From Pseudoxanthomonas sp. (GTDB lineage Bacteria > Pseudomonadota > Gammaproteobacteria > Xanthomonadales > Xanthomonadaceae), in the NCBI RefSeq assembly GCF_035999195.1, contig NZ_DASYGY010000007.1:434001-498000 (forward strand): DNA of 64,000 bases, read 5' to 3'. The notes beneath the pieces are model-generated. The model ran no database searches. It was not told the DNA's origin and saw nothing but the letters and a program-made list of their open reading frames with translations. Positions 33,033 to 42,700 of the stretch are shown here, in pieces; within the stretch, counting starts at the first letter, position 1; the number at the start of each line of letters is the position of its first letter. Position numbers and translations under genes: made by a program.

Positions 33033-33354
33033 TTGCAGCTCCTTTCCTTGTAGAAGTTCAGTAGTAGAGAAACCGAAGCACTTCACTTGCGGCGTTTCTA
33101 GTTGTTATCCGAGGCGACAGGCTTCCGTCGCCTTGCTGAACAGATTATGCGGGGGTATGTGAAGACTGTGTTAACGGTCCCGTAACAAGTTGGGCAAGGT
33201 TAACACTCTTTAAGGGAATTCAAGCAGATCTTCACATGTCGCGTCACAGATGCGCGACCGATAGTCGGTAGGTATCGCGCACGCGTCAAGGACAAAACAC
33301 ATTGGTGCAGATGCGGTGCTTGGTAACCCGGTGGCAAGGGCCGATTCTCGCGCC
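33033..33354. promoter_or_regulatory. ompA leader and divergent promoter region
   Basis: 322 bp without a gene and markedly AT-richer than its surroundings. For leftward ompA, a CATAAT -10-like hexamer lies at 33144-33149 and would give a leader of about 105 nt; a possible -35 (TTAACA) is 19 bases further. Inside that leader is a hairpin with a 7-bp stem (AGGCGAC, 33112-33118, and complement 33127-33133), which could stabilise the mRNA. Nothing convincing was seen as a promoter for the rightward dioxygenase gene. Confidence 0.4.
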
Positions 33355-34158
33355 ATGACGACATCCGCCCTCTGCCGCCCGCTTCCCAGCCTGTTCCTCT
33401 CCCATGGCTCTCCCATGCTGGCGGTCGAGGATTCACCCACGGCTCGCTTCCTCGACCGGTTGGGTACCTTGCTTCCCAGGCCTCGCGCCATCGTCGTGGC
33501 GTCGGCGCACTTCGTCCACGCCCGGCCGACGCTGACCGCGACGCCCCTACCCGACACGATCCACGATTTCGGCGGCTTTCCCGACGTGCTTTACCAGATC
33601 CGTTATCCCAGCCAGGGTGCACCGGCGCTTGCGCACGACGTCGCGGGACGGCTTGCAGCGGACGGGTTCGAGGCGCGCGTGGATGACCACCATGGCCTCG
33701 ACCACGGCGTCTGGGTGCCGTTGCGACGGATGTATCCTGCTGCCGACATTCCGGTGGTGGCGTTGTCGGTAAACCCGGCACAGAGCGCCGGATGGCATTA
33801 CCGACTGGGGCGCGCACTGGCGCCGCTGCGCGCAGATGGCGTGCTGGTGGTCGGGTCCGGCGGCTTTTCGCACAACCTTCGTGCGCTGGACTGGCAGCAG
33901 GCGAGCGGGCCGGCATTCCCGTGGGTGTCGGCGTTCACCGATCCGCTGCGTGAGGCATTGGTGGCCGGCGACGTGGATCGCGCGCTCGACTGGACCGCGC
34001 TGCCCCATGCGCAGCAGAACCATCCGACCACCGAACACCTGTACCCGCTGTACGTGGCGCTGGGTGCCGCTGGCGAAGGCGCGAAGGGCACGCTGCTCCA
34101 TCGCGACGTGGAAATGGGCGGACTGGCGCTGGACGCGTTCGCCTTCGACACCGACTGA
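33355..34158 (+). CDS. DODA-type extradiol ring-opening dioxygenase (LigB family)
   Basis: 267-residue protein of the class III extradiol dioxygenase/4,5-DOPA dioxygenase family. Metal-ligand regions: SLFLSHGSPMLAVED (N-terminal His), SAHFVHARPT, DDHHGLDHGVWVPLRRMYP and GSGGFSHNLR. Bacterial members such as YgiD act on catecholic compounds, though physiological substrates are often unknown. The ATG at 33355 starts MTTSALCRPLPSLFLSHGSP; an in-frame start at 33316 is less likely. Its TGA directly abuts the last codon of the convergent LysR gene. Confidence 0.88.
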   Translation: MTTSALCRPLPSLFLSHGSPMLAVEDSPTARFLDRLGTLLPRPRAIVVASAHFVHARPTLTATPLPDTIHDFGGFPDVLYQIRYPSQGAPALAHDVAGRLAADGFEARVDDHHGLDHGVWVPLRRMYPAADIPVVALSVNPAQSAGWHYRLGRALAPLRADGVLVVGSGGFSHNLRALDWQQASGPAFPWVSAFTDPLREALVAGDVDRALDWTALPHAQQNHPTTEHLYPLYVALGAAGEGAKGTLLHRDVEMGGLALDAFAFDTD

Positions 34159-35079
34159 CTACGTCGCCAGTCCGCGCTCCCACGGCGGGTGCTCGCCGAA
34201 TGCCTCCGACAGGAAATCCACGAACGCGCGCACCCGCGGTGGCATCAGCCGGCGCTGCGGCATCACCGCGCTGATCGACGTCGTGGCGAGCGGGAAGTCG
34301 GGCAACACGACCTTCAGGCGTCCCGCACGCAGGTCATCGGCGACATGCCACAGCGAATGCACCACGATGCCCTGCCCGGCCAGCGAGGCATCGCGCAGCA
34401 CTTCACCGAAGTTGCTCTCGAAACGCCCGTGCACGCGCACGGCCACCTCGCCGCCGCCGGGCGTGCCCAGCCGCCAGACGTCCTGGCGCCCCCCGCTGCC
34501 GACCAGCAGCAGGCAGTCGTGGTCGGCGAGGTCGGCAGGCATCTGCGGCGCGCCACGCCGGGCCAGGTAATCCGGCGATGCGCAAAGCACCCGGCGGTTG
34601 GGGGCGATCAGGCGCGCCACCATCCGCGAATCGTCCAGGGCGCCGATCCGGATGGCCAGATCGAAACCCTCGCTGACCAGATCCACCACGTTGTCGCTCA
34701 GATGCACGCTCAACCGGACCTTGGGATGGCGGGCGAGGAAGGCGGGCAGCAGGGGAGACACGTACTGGCGCCCGAACGAGGCCGACATCGTCACCCGCAG
34801 CGTACCGGCCACCTCGCTGGCCGCCTCGCGCAGTCCGCTGCCGAGCGATTCCAGTTCTTCGACCAGCACGCGCCCCTGTTGCGCCAGCGCCAGCCCCTCC
34901 GGTGTGGGATGCAGCCGGCGGGTAGTCCGGTGCAGCAGGCGCACACCCAGTTCCTTCTCCAGCCGCTTGAGGCGCTGGCTGGCCACCGCCACCGACAGGT
35001 CCAGGCTGTGGGCGGCCGCGGTGATCGAGCCCAGGTCGAGCACGCGCAGGAACAGGGTGAGGTCGCCGACGCGGTCCAT
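34159..35079 (-). CDS. LysR-family transcriptional regulator
   Basis: 306-residue regulator. The N-terminal winged helix reads LFLRVLDLGSITAAAHSLDL, VASQRLKRLEKELGVRLLHR, followed by TTRRLHPTPEG; the rest is the periplasmic-binding-like co-inducer domain (PKVRLSVHLSDNVVDLVSEG onward). It resembles the CrgA/YafC/DmlR subgroup. It is divergent from the MFS-oxidoreductase pair with a 99-bp gap, the usual layout for a LysR controlling those genes. A longer upstream frame is an artefact. Confidence 0.92.
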   Translation of the reverse strand: MDRVGDLTLFLRVLDLGSITAAAHSLDLSVAVASQRLKRLEKELGVRLLHRTTRRLHPTPEGLALAQQGRVLVEELESLGSGLREAASEVAGTLRVTMSASFGRQYVSPLLPAFLARHPKVRLSVHLSDNVVDLVSEGFDLAIRIGALDDSRMVARLIAPNRRVLCASPDYLARRGAPQMPADLADHDCLLLVGSGGRQDVWRLGTPGGGEVAVRVHGRFESNFGEVLRDASLAGQGIVVHSLWHVADDLRAGRLKVVLPDFPLATTSISAVMPQRRLMPPRVRAFVDFLSEAFGEHPPWERGLAT

Positions 35080-35178
35080 TTTCAATGTTCCGTTGAAAGT
35101 GATTCGCCATCTTGTCGGTTTTTCGGCAAGGCGGGAAGCGGCACGCTGCACGCCTCCCCCGATACCCGCCACCCGCAG

Positions 35179-36390
35179 ATGTCTCCCGACCCCACCTCCA
35201 GCCCGCGCATGCCGCTGGGCCTCTACGCCCTGACCGCCGGCGCCTTCGGCATCGGCACCACCGAGTTCGTCATCATGGGCCTGCTGATGCAGGTCGCCGC
35301 CGACCTGCAGGTCTCGATCGCCGCCGCCGGCCTGCTGATCTCCGGCTACGCGCTGGGCGTCTTCGTCGGCGCGCCGCTGCTGACCGCCGCCACCAGCCGG
35401 ATGCCGCGCAAGGCGGTGCTGGTGGCACTGATGATCGTGTTCACGCTGGGCAACCTGGCCTGTGCGCTGGCACCGAACTACGAACTGCTGATGGCCGCGC
35501 GGGTGATCACCTCGCTGGCGCACGGCACCTTCTTCGGCGTGGGCGCGGTGGTCGCCACCGGCATGGTCGGCGAGGACCGCAAGGCGTCGGCCATCTCCGT
35601 CATGTTCACCGGCCTGACCGTGGCCACCCTGCTCGGCGTGCCGGCGGGTGCCTGGCTGGGCCTGCAGTACGGCTGGCGCGCGACATTCTGGGCGGTCACC
35701 GCCATCGGCGTGCTGGCGACGGTGATCATCGCGACGCTGGTGCCGGCCGACCGCAGCGCGCCGGCACCGCTGCCGTTCCGCGACGAACTGCGCGTGGTCG
35801 CGCGCCCGCAGGTGCTGCTGGGCCTGCTGATGACCGTGCTCGGCTTCGGCGGCATGTTCACTGTGTACACCTATATCCAGCCGCTGCTGACGCAGGTGAC
35901 CGGTTTCGCCGATGCGGCGGTGTCGCCGATCCTGCTGGTGTTCGGCGTGGGCATGATCCTCGGCAACCTGCTGGGCGGGCGCTTCGCCGACCGCCGCCTG
36001 GCGCCCGCGCTGCTCGGCACCCTCGCGCTGCTGGCGCTGGTGATGGGCGCGATGACCTTCGTGCTGCACAGCCGCTTGGCGATGATCGCGTTCACCGGCC
36101 TGCTGGGCGCGGCCGCGTTCGCGACGGTCTCGCCGTTGCAGCTGTGGGTGCTGCAGAAGGCCAGCGGCGCGCAGAGCCTGGCGTCCAGCCTGAACATCGG
36201 CGCCTTCAACCTGGGCAACGCGCTGGGCGCGTGGCTGGGTGGCGTGGTGATCTCGCAGGGGCTGGGTCTGTCCGCCCTGCCCTGGGTCGCCGCGCTGGTG
36301 CCTGCGTCGGCCTTCGCCGTCGCGCTGTGGGCGCTGGCGCTGGAGCGCCGCCAGCGTTTCACGCTGGCCGCCGAAGCGAACTGCGCCTGA
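35179..36390 (+). CDS. MFS transporter, AraJ/YdhP-like (DHA1) efflux type
   Basis: 403-residue permease with 12 helices. The signature GAFGIGTTEFVIMGLLMQVA in helix 1 is characteristic of the AraJ/YdhP/NepI branch of drug:H+ antiporters. The motif-A loop is TAATSRMPRKAVLVAL and motif C-like region VATLLGVPAGAWLGLQYGWR. Divergent LysR suggests inducible expression, and the adjacent oxidoreductase suggests detoxification of electrophiles or xenobiotics. The ATG at 35179 was chosen to start MSPDPTSSPRMPLGLY. Confidence 0.9.
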   Translation: MSPDPTSSPRMPLGLYALTAGAFGIGTTEFVIMGLLMQVAADLQVSIAAAGLLISGYALGVFVGAPLLTAATSRMPRKAVLVALMIVFTLGNLACALAPNYELLMAARVITSLAHGTFFGVGAVVATGMVGEDRKASAISVMFTGLTVATLLGVPAGAWLGLQYGWRATFWAVTAIGVLATVIIATLVPADRSAPAPLPFRDELRVVARPQVLLGLLMTVLGFGGMFTVYTYIQPLLTQVTGFADAAVSPILLVFGVGMILGNLLGGRFADRRLAPALLGTLALLALVMGAMTFVLHSRLAMIAFTGLLGAAAFATVSPLQLWVLQKASGAQSLASSLNIGAFNLGNALGAWLGGVVISQGLGLSALPWVAALVPASAFAVALWALALERRQRFTLAAEANCA

Positions 36391-36471
36391 TGCGCGCTTC
36401 GTCGCATCGCGTCTTTCCACCGCGCGTCGCATCATCGCGGCACGCCTCCTGACTCTCCACGAGGATCCCCC

Positions 36472-37488
36472 ATGAAAGCCGTTGCCCTGACCCGCTACCT
36501 GCCCATCGACGATCCGAATTCGCTGGTCGATGTCGAACTGGAGACACCCACCGCCACCGGCCACGACATCCTCGTGCGCGTGGAAGCCGTCTCGGTGAAT
36601 CCCGTCGACACCAAGGTCCGCTCACCGAAGCCGCAGGTCGAAGCCCAGCCGAAAGTGCTGGGCTACGACGCCGCCGGCGTGGTCGAAGCCGTCGGCGAGG
36701 CGGTGACGCGCTTCAAGCCCGGCGATGCCGTCTACTACGCGGGCGACATCACCCGGCCCGGCAGCAATGCGCAGTTCCAGCTGGTCGACGAACGCATCGT
36801 CGGGCGCAAGCCGGCGTCGCTCGACTTCGCGCAGGCCGCCGCACTGCCACTGACCGCGATCACCGCCTGGGAGCTGCTGTTCGACCGCATGCCGTATGCC
36901 ATCGAGGGTGGCGGCAAGGGCAAGTCGCTGCTGGTGATCGCCGGTGCCGGCGGCGTGGGCTCGATCGCCACCCAGTTGGCCAGGCGCGCCGGCTTCACCG
37001 TCATCGCCACCGCATCGCGCCGGGAAACGAGCGACTGGTGCAGGGCGATGGGCGCCGACCACGTGGTCGACCACCGCGAGCCGCTCGGCCCGCAGTTGAA
37101 GGCGCTGGGCTTCGAGACCGTCGACGCCGCGCTGAACCTGGCGGATACCGACCGGTACTGGACCGAGCTGGGCGAGCTGCTGGCGCCGCTCGGCCATGTC
37201 GGGCTGATCGTCGAACCCAAGGGCGAGCTGCGCATCGGCGATCCCTACAAGGCCAAGAGCATCGGCATCCACTGGGAAATGATGTTCGCCCGCCCGCGCT
37301 TCCGCACCGCCGACATGGGCGAACAGGGCGTACTGCTCGACCGCGTCGCCGACCTGATCGATGCCGGCGAACTGCGCGGCACGCTGACCGGTACGCTGTC
37401 GCCGATCAATGCCGCCAACCTGCGTGAAGCCCACCGCCGGCTGGAGTCCGGGAGCACCATCGGCAAACTGGTGCTCGCCGGCTGGTAG
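36472..37488 (+). CDS. Zinc-binding-type alcohol dehydrogenase/quinone oxidoreductase
   Basis: 338-residue medium-chain dehydrogenase of the TIGR02817 (adh_fam_1) group. N-terminal MKAVALTRYLPIDDPNSLVDVELETP, substrate loop VEAVSVNPVDTKVR, NADP-binding loop VIAGAGGVGSIATQLARRAG. The zinc cysteine cluster of true alcohol dehydrogenases is absent, so it is probably a zinc-independent quinone/enone reductase. It lies 81 bp after the MFS gene and is probably co-transcribed. RBS AGGATC before the ATG. Confidence 0.9.
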   Translation: MKAVALTRYLPIDDPNSLVDVELETPTATGHDILVRVEAVSVNPVDTKVRSPKPQVEAQPKVLGYDAAGVVEAVGEAVTRFKPGDAVYYAGDITRPGSNAQFQLVDERIVGRKPASLDFAQAAALPLTAITAWELLFDRMPYAIEGGGKGKSLLVIAGAGGVGSIATQLARRAGFTVIATASRRETSDWCRAMGADHVVDHREPLGPQLKALGFETVDAALNLADTDRYWTELGELLAPLGHVGLIVEPKGELRIGDPYKAKSIGIHWEMMFARPRFRTADMGEQGVLLDRVADLIDAGELRGTLTGTLSPINAANLREAHRRLESGSTIGKLVLAGW

Positions 37489-37689
37489 CACACGCCGGCC
37501 TCTGGCCGAGCAAGGAACGCCGGCCGACGGGGACGGCTACCGGCGTCCGCGCGACTTGCGATATCGTGATTGGCCGCAGCGCGCTCCGGCGCGACCCGCC
37601 CGTCCGTCCGATCACGCCATGCCCTTTTCCCCGGCGCCGCCGCGCCCGCCACATCGCCACGCCGGCCGGCCCCAGCGGACCTCGAGGCC

Positions 37690-39135
37690 ATGACGCAGGT
37701 CCCGGCGCTGTTCCCGCTGCTGCCCGGCGGCCTGTTCGGGCCCCTCGCCTCGCCCAACCGCGAGCACTACTGGCTGCTGCTGTGCCGGTTGTTCGACGAG
37801 TTCTTCGGGCCGGACGCGCCGGTGCCGCCGAGCATGGGCTTCCAGCGCCGCGAGATCACCGCGGCGCTGGAGCGCTACCTGCTGGCCGACGACCCGTGGG
37901 AGGACGAGGACGGCCAGACGCCCGACACGCCGCTGTCCGTGCGCACCAACACCCTCTACGAGCGCTTCCGCAGCACCGGATGGCTGCGGCAGGACCGCAT
38001 CGGTGCGCGCGAGATGGTCACCATGCCGCCGGTCGTGCATCAGTTCCTCTCGCTGCTGGTGGAGTTCGCCGAACACGGCCCGACGTTCGTCTCGGCGAAG
38101 ATGCGGTCGATCGAACACCAGCTCCAGCAGGTGGCCGACGGCAAGGCGGCCGGCGACGCGCTGGACGAAGCCGCCGACCAGGCACGACGGCTGCTGGTGT
38201 CGCTATCGTCGATGAGCCTGCAGGTGCGCGACCTGATGCCGGAGCTGAGCAAGGCCGAGTCCACCGCGCAGTTCGCACGGCAATGGTTCGAGCGCTACGT
38301 CAGCGCGTTCTTCATCGGCGACTATGCCGAGCTGCACACGGGCGACCACCCCCTGGCGCGGCGCAGCGCGATCCTGTCGATGGCGCAGCAGCTCGAAACC
38401 GGCGACCGGCGCACCGCGCTGCGGGCGTGGTACCGGGAGCATGTCGGCGGCGGCGACGAGACGCGCGGCGACCAGCGCTTCGCGCGCAGCCTGCGCCGGC
38501 TGCGCGAACTGGAGCGCATCGACGAATACCTGGGCCGGCTGGACGACGACATCCGCCAGGCCAACCGGCGTGCGCTGGCCTTCCTCGACTACCGCCTGCG
38601 CGCGCCGGACAAGCTGGACATCCTGTTGCGTCGTGCCTGCCGCGGCGTCCAGCACGCGCCGGAAGACGCACTGCGGCTGCCGGTGGCGCCGGGCGCGCTG
38701 ATGGAGGCGAGCCGCCTGCGTCCGCCACGCCAGAAGCCGCAACCGATCCCGCGCAGCGCCAACGCTACGCAGCCGCCCACGCCCGAGCAGCTGGCCAGGC
38801 TCAGCCTGCTGCGGCGGATGAAGCGCGCCCGGCTGGTCAATGCCGACGACATGGCGCGCTACGTCGGCCCGCACCTGGAGACGAAGGACGCCGTCGGTTC
38901 GGACGCATTCTCCATCGCCAGCATCGAGGACCTGCGCGCCTACCAGACCCTGCTCACACTCGCCCTGCGCAGCCATCGCATCGGCGGCCTGCGGCGCGAG
39001 GATCCGCTGGGCCGGCTGCTGCGCGGTTACCGCGTCGAGCTGGTCGACGCAGGCGGACGCGACGACAACGGCTACCTGCGCGCGCCACGCTTCGTCGTGC
39101 ATCGCGTCGGCCAGCCCTCACGGAAAACCGCATGA
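37690..39135 (+). CDS. jetA: Wadjet system protein JetA (kleisin-like)
   Basis: 481-residue protein, first gene of a four-gene Wadjet operon. The N-terminus (FPLLPGGLFGPLASPNREHY) and core (FSSTGWLRQ-like as RFRSTGWLRQDRIGAREMVT) match the JetA family (PF18982), the MukF/kleisin-like subunit that bridges the SMC heads. The protein is mainly helical with a charged Pro-rich linker near residues 350-365. The ATG at 37690 is preferred over an in-frame upstream start at 37570, which would add a Pro/Arg-rich stretch. The TGA overlaps the jetB ATG (ATGA). The exact Wadjet type (I, II or III) needs an HMM search; the JetA family suggests type II. Confidence 0.85.
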   Translation: MTQVPALFPLLPGGLFGPLASPNREHYWLLLCRLFDEFFGPDAPVPPSMGFQRREITAALERYLLADDPWEDEDGQTPDTPLSVRTNTLYERFRSTGWLRQDRIGAREMVTMPPVVHQFLSLLVEFAEHGPTFVSAKMRSIEHQLQQVADGKAAGDALDEAADQARRLLVSLSSMSLQVRDLMPELSKAESTAQFARQWFERYVSAFFIGDYAELHTGDHPLARRSAILSMAQQLETGDRRTALRAWYREHVGGGDETRGDQRFARSLRRLRELERIDEYLGRLDDDIRQANRRALAFLDYRLRAPDKLDILLRRACRGVQHAPEDALRLPVAPGALMEASRLRPPRQKPQPIPRSANATQPPTPEQLARLSLLRRMKRARLVNADDMARYVGPHLETKDAVGSDAFSIASIEDLRAYQTLLTLALRSHRIGGLRREDPLGRLLRGYRVELVDAGGRDDNGYLRAPRFVVHRVGQPSRKTA

Positions 39136-39773
39136 AACGCAGCTGGAACACCCTCAGCCAACTGTCCAACGGCGTCTACGCCGTGCAGGACTTCGAACGT
39201 GCCGCCTACCGGCTGGTAGTGGAACAGGTGCTGTACGCCAGCGACCGCAGCACGCGCCTGGCCTACCACCTGGTGGAAGACCACTACGACGACTTCGTCG
39301 CGGCACTGGCACCACTGGGGATCCGCCTGGAGCGGAATGCGCACTACCGCTACGTGGTGGCGCTGCCCGCGCATGCCGAGGGCGTGCCGGTGACGCTGGC
39401 CGAAACCCTGTTGCTGCTCGTGCTGCGACAGCGCTACGACGAAGCGATGCGCCAGGGCATGGTGGAAGACGAAGGCGTCGTCACCGTGGAACTCCCGGAA
39501 CTGCAGGAGGCCTACCAGGCGCTCGCCGGGCGACCGATGCCGGACGTCGGCGCACTGCGCGAGCTGGCGCGCACGCTGAAGCGCTGGGGCATGTGCCGCC
39601 TGGTGGAATCGGAACCCGACGATCCGCAGCCGTTCCACCTGCAGGTGCGGCCGGCCATCGTCGAGATCGTCGGCGAGCAGTGGCTGCAGCGGCTGGACCA
39701 GCACAACCGCGACGACGACACCGACAGCACCGGCGGCGACGAGGCGATGGAGGACACCGATGCAGCAGCTTGA
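39132..39773 (+). CDS. jetB: Wadjet system protein JetB (DUF4194, MukE-like)
   Basis: 213-residue protein of the DUF4194 family, the winged-helix KITE/MukE-like subunit. Typical blocks: AAYRLVVEQVLYASDRSTRLAYH, YYDF-like DHYDDFVAALAPLG, ALPAHAEGVPVTLAETLLLLVLR. Its last residues are acidic (EDTDAAA). It overlaps jetA by 4 bases and jetC by 14 bases, so all subunits are translationally coupled. Confidence 0.87.
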   Translation: MKRSWNTLSQLSNGVYAVQDFERAAYRLVVEQVLYASDRSTRLAYHLVEDHYDDFVAALAPLGIRLERNAHYRYVVALPAHAEGVPVTLAETLLLLVLRQRYDEAMRQGMVEDEGVVTVELPELQEAYQALAGRPMPDVGALRELARTLKRWGMCRLVESEPDDPQPFHLQVRPAIVEIVGEQWLQRLDQHNRDDDTDSTGGDEAMEDTDAAA

Positions 39774-42700
39774 GCGCGTGCACCTGGTGCAGTTCTTCCT
39801 GTTCGAGGCGCAGACCCTGGACCTGGATGCGACCACCGCCATCATCGCGCCCAACGGCGCCGGCAAGAGCGCCCTGCTGGATGCGCTGCAGATCGTGCTG
39901 CTGGGCGGCGACCGCAGCCGCATCCGCTTCAATGCGCAGGCCGGCGGCAGCCACCGCGCGCGCACCATCCGCGACTACTGCCTGGGCGTGTTCCGCAGCG
40001 GCGACGACGGACGCAAGCGGCGCACCGCCACCACCTACATCTCGCTCGTGTTCCGCGACACCGACACCGGCGAAGCGCTGACCGCCGGCATCGCACTGGG
40101 CGCATCGGTGGACGAACCCGACCACCGCCTGCACGGGCTGTACCTGCTGCCGGGCGTGGCGCTGGAGCTGGCGGACCACGTGGAGCAGGTCAAGGGCAAG
40201 GAACTGCCGCTGGCCTGGCCCACGTTCCGCGAGATGGCGCTGCGCCGCTGCAAGGCGGCCGGCGGCGCACCCGCGCTGCACACGGTGGCCGAGCGCTTCG
40301 TCAAGGACCTGCTGCTGCGCCTGCGCGCGTCACCCAGTGCCAATCCCGACATCAACGCCTACCGCAAGGCCTTCCTCAACGCGCTCAACCTGCAGCGCGT
40401 GGAGGACGTGGACCTGTTCGTGCGCACGCTGGTCGCCGAGGACCGGCCCACCGACATCGCCCGCTTCCGCGCACTGCTGGAAAGCTTCCGCCAGATCCGC
40501 GACCGCATCGAGCAGGTGCGCCAGCGCATCGACGCCGCCGAAGGCGTCGAGCGGCAGTACGACCGCATCGCCGCGCAGGCCGTGCGCGCCGCGTCCTACC
40601 GCGCGCTGGCGGCGGAATACGCGCGCGACCTGTACGGCGAGCAGCTGGACCAGGCCGAAGGCGCAGTGACCACCGCGGAAGACGTCCTGGCCGATACGCG
40701 ACGCCGTCTCGTCGATGCGCGTGCCGAACGCGACACCCTGCGCGACGAGCAGGCACGCGCCCAGGCGCGGCTGCAGGGCAGCGCCGGCTACGGCGAGCAG
40801 GCGCAGCTGGACGAACTGGCCAGCCGCGACCGCGACCGCCTGGCGCAAGTGAACCGGGAACTGCTGCGCGAGATCGGCTTCGTACGCGACCAGTTCCGCC
40901 AGCTCGAGGCGCTCGCGCTGCCCGGCGTCGACGCCGGCGCCGTGCAGGCCGCGCGTGCCGAGTGGGACCAATGGCACGCGGCTCTGTCGGCGCTGGCGGA
41001 CGGGGACGCCCTGCCGTGGACGCCGGAAGACCTGTTCGCGCGCGCGCGCCACGCCCTGCGCGCGGCCACGCCGTTGCGCGAACAGGTCGATCAGCACGCA
41101 CGTCAGGTGCACGCCGCGCACGACAAGGCCCGCGACGCACTCGAGACCGCGCGCCAGAACCAGAAACGGCTTGCCGCCGGCCAGGCGGAGCTGCACGCCG
41201 ACACCGTGCGGCTGATGAGCTACCTGCGCGAGGCCGGCATCGATGCGCGCCCCGTCTGCGACCTGGTGCGCGTGACCGACGTCGCGTGGCAGCCGGCCAT
41301 CGAAGCCTACCTGCGCAGCAACGTCGAAGCGCTGCTGATCCCAGGCGAGGACGAGGAGCGCGCGGTCAAGCTGTATCGCAGCCTGTCCGGCGGGCGCTCG
41401 GTCTACGGCGTAAAGCTGGCGCTGTCCAGCCAGGCACGCGATGCGCGCGGCAAGGACGCAGCGGCCGGCAGCGTCGCCGCCCTGCTGGAAGGCGTCAACG
41501 CCGACGCCCTTGCGTTCCTGCGCCGGCAACTCGGCGAGCTGCGCTGCGTGGACACCGAAGCCGAGCTGGTGCGCAGTCGCCAGGGCCTGACCCACGACGG
41601 CCTGCTCGCGCGCGGTGGCAGCATCGAGCGCCTGCGCCTGCCCGCAGCGGGCGACCTGCGCATCGGTGCGTCGGACAACCGCGCCCGCCTGCGCGTGCTC
41701 CACGAGGAGATCGAAAAGGCCGAGCGCGAGGTGCGCGAGATCGAGCCGCACCTGCGCCGCGCCGACGACAGCCAGCGCGGACTCGCGCGGCTGGCCGATG
41801 CCGACGCGGTGGCGCAGGCGCTGCACGAACGCGCGCTCGAGCACCGCCAGCTCGCAGGCCGCTACCGCACCGCGCAGGAAAGCCGGCTCGCCGCACTGGA
41901 CCCGGACCTGCTCCGCCTGTCCGAGGCCGTGCGCGACCTGGCCGCCCAACTCGGCGAGTGCGAAACACGCACCGACGCCCTGGTCGGACAGGAAGCGGTC
42001 GCGGTCACCGAACTCGATCGCCGCCGTCGCCTGCTCGAGGGCCTGCGCCAGCAGGAGGAACTGGTCGCCCGCCGCGCCGTGGAGGCCTTCAGGGATCCCG
42101 ATGTCGATCCCAACCTGATCGAGCGGCACCGCGACGAACTCGACACCAGGGTCGACTCGCTGGAGGAGCGCGGCAGGACCTGCGAGCGACGCGCCGACGA
42201 GAGCGACCGCCAGCTCGCCAAGCTGCTGCCCGAAGCGTGGAGCACGCTTGCGCAGTACGCGCGCGACCATGGGCTGGGCGTGGAGATCGATCCCAGCGCC
42301 TGGCGCCCTGCGCTGGCGCTGCTGCAGCGCGAACTGACCCAGCTGCGCGATACCGACCTGGTACGTTACGAAGGCGAAGCGCGACAGGCCTACGACACCG
42401 CGGTGGAGACCTTCCGCGCCAGCGTGGCCGCCGCGCTCAACGACAACTTCATCCGCCTGCGCCAGCAGATCGCCACGCTCAACCGTACCCTGCGCAGCAG
42501 CCCGCCGTTCTCCAACAACGAGCGCTACCAGTTCCATTACGAGGTGGTACCGGAGTTCCGCGACCTGGAGCGCTTCATCCGGCGCGCGGTGGATGTCGGC
42601 GGCGAGGACACCCTCTTCGGCACCGCCGGCGAGGTGCCGGCGGCGTTCCGCGAACTGATCGAGGACGGCGCCGCCGCGCGCACCGCCACCTCGCCGCTGG

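Noticed and set aside
34189..36390. 733-codon plus-strand frame that includes the AraJ-like MFS at its end
   Set aside because: The first 330 codons are antisense to the LysR gene and have no domain; the transporter starts at 35179 with the family N-terminus.
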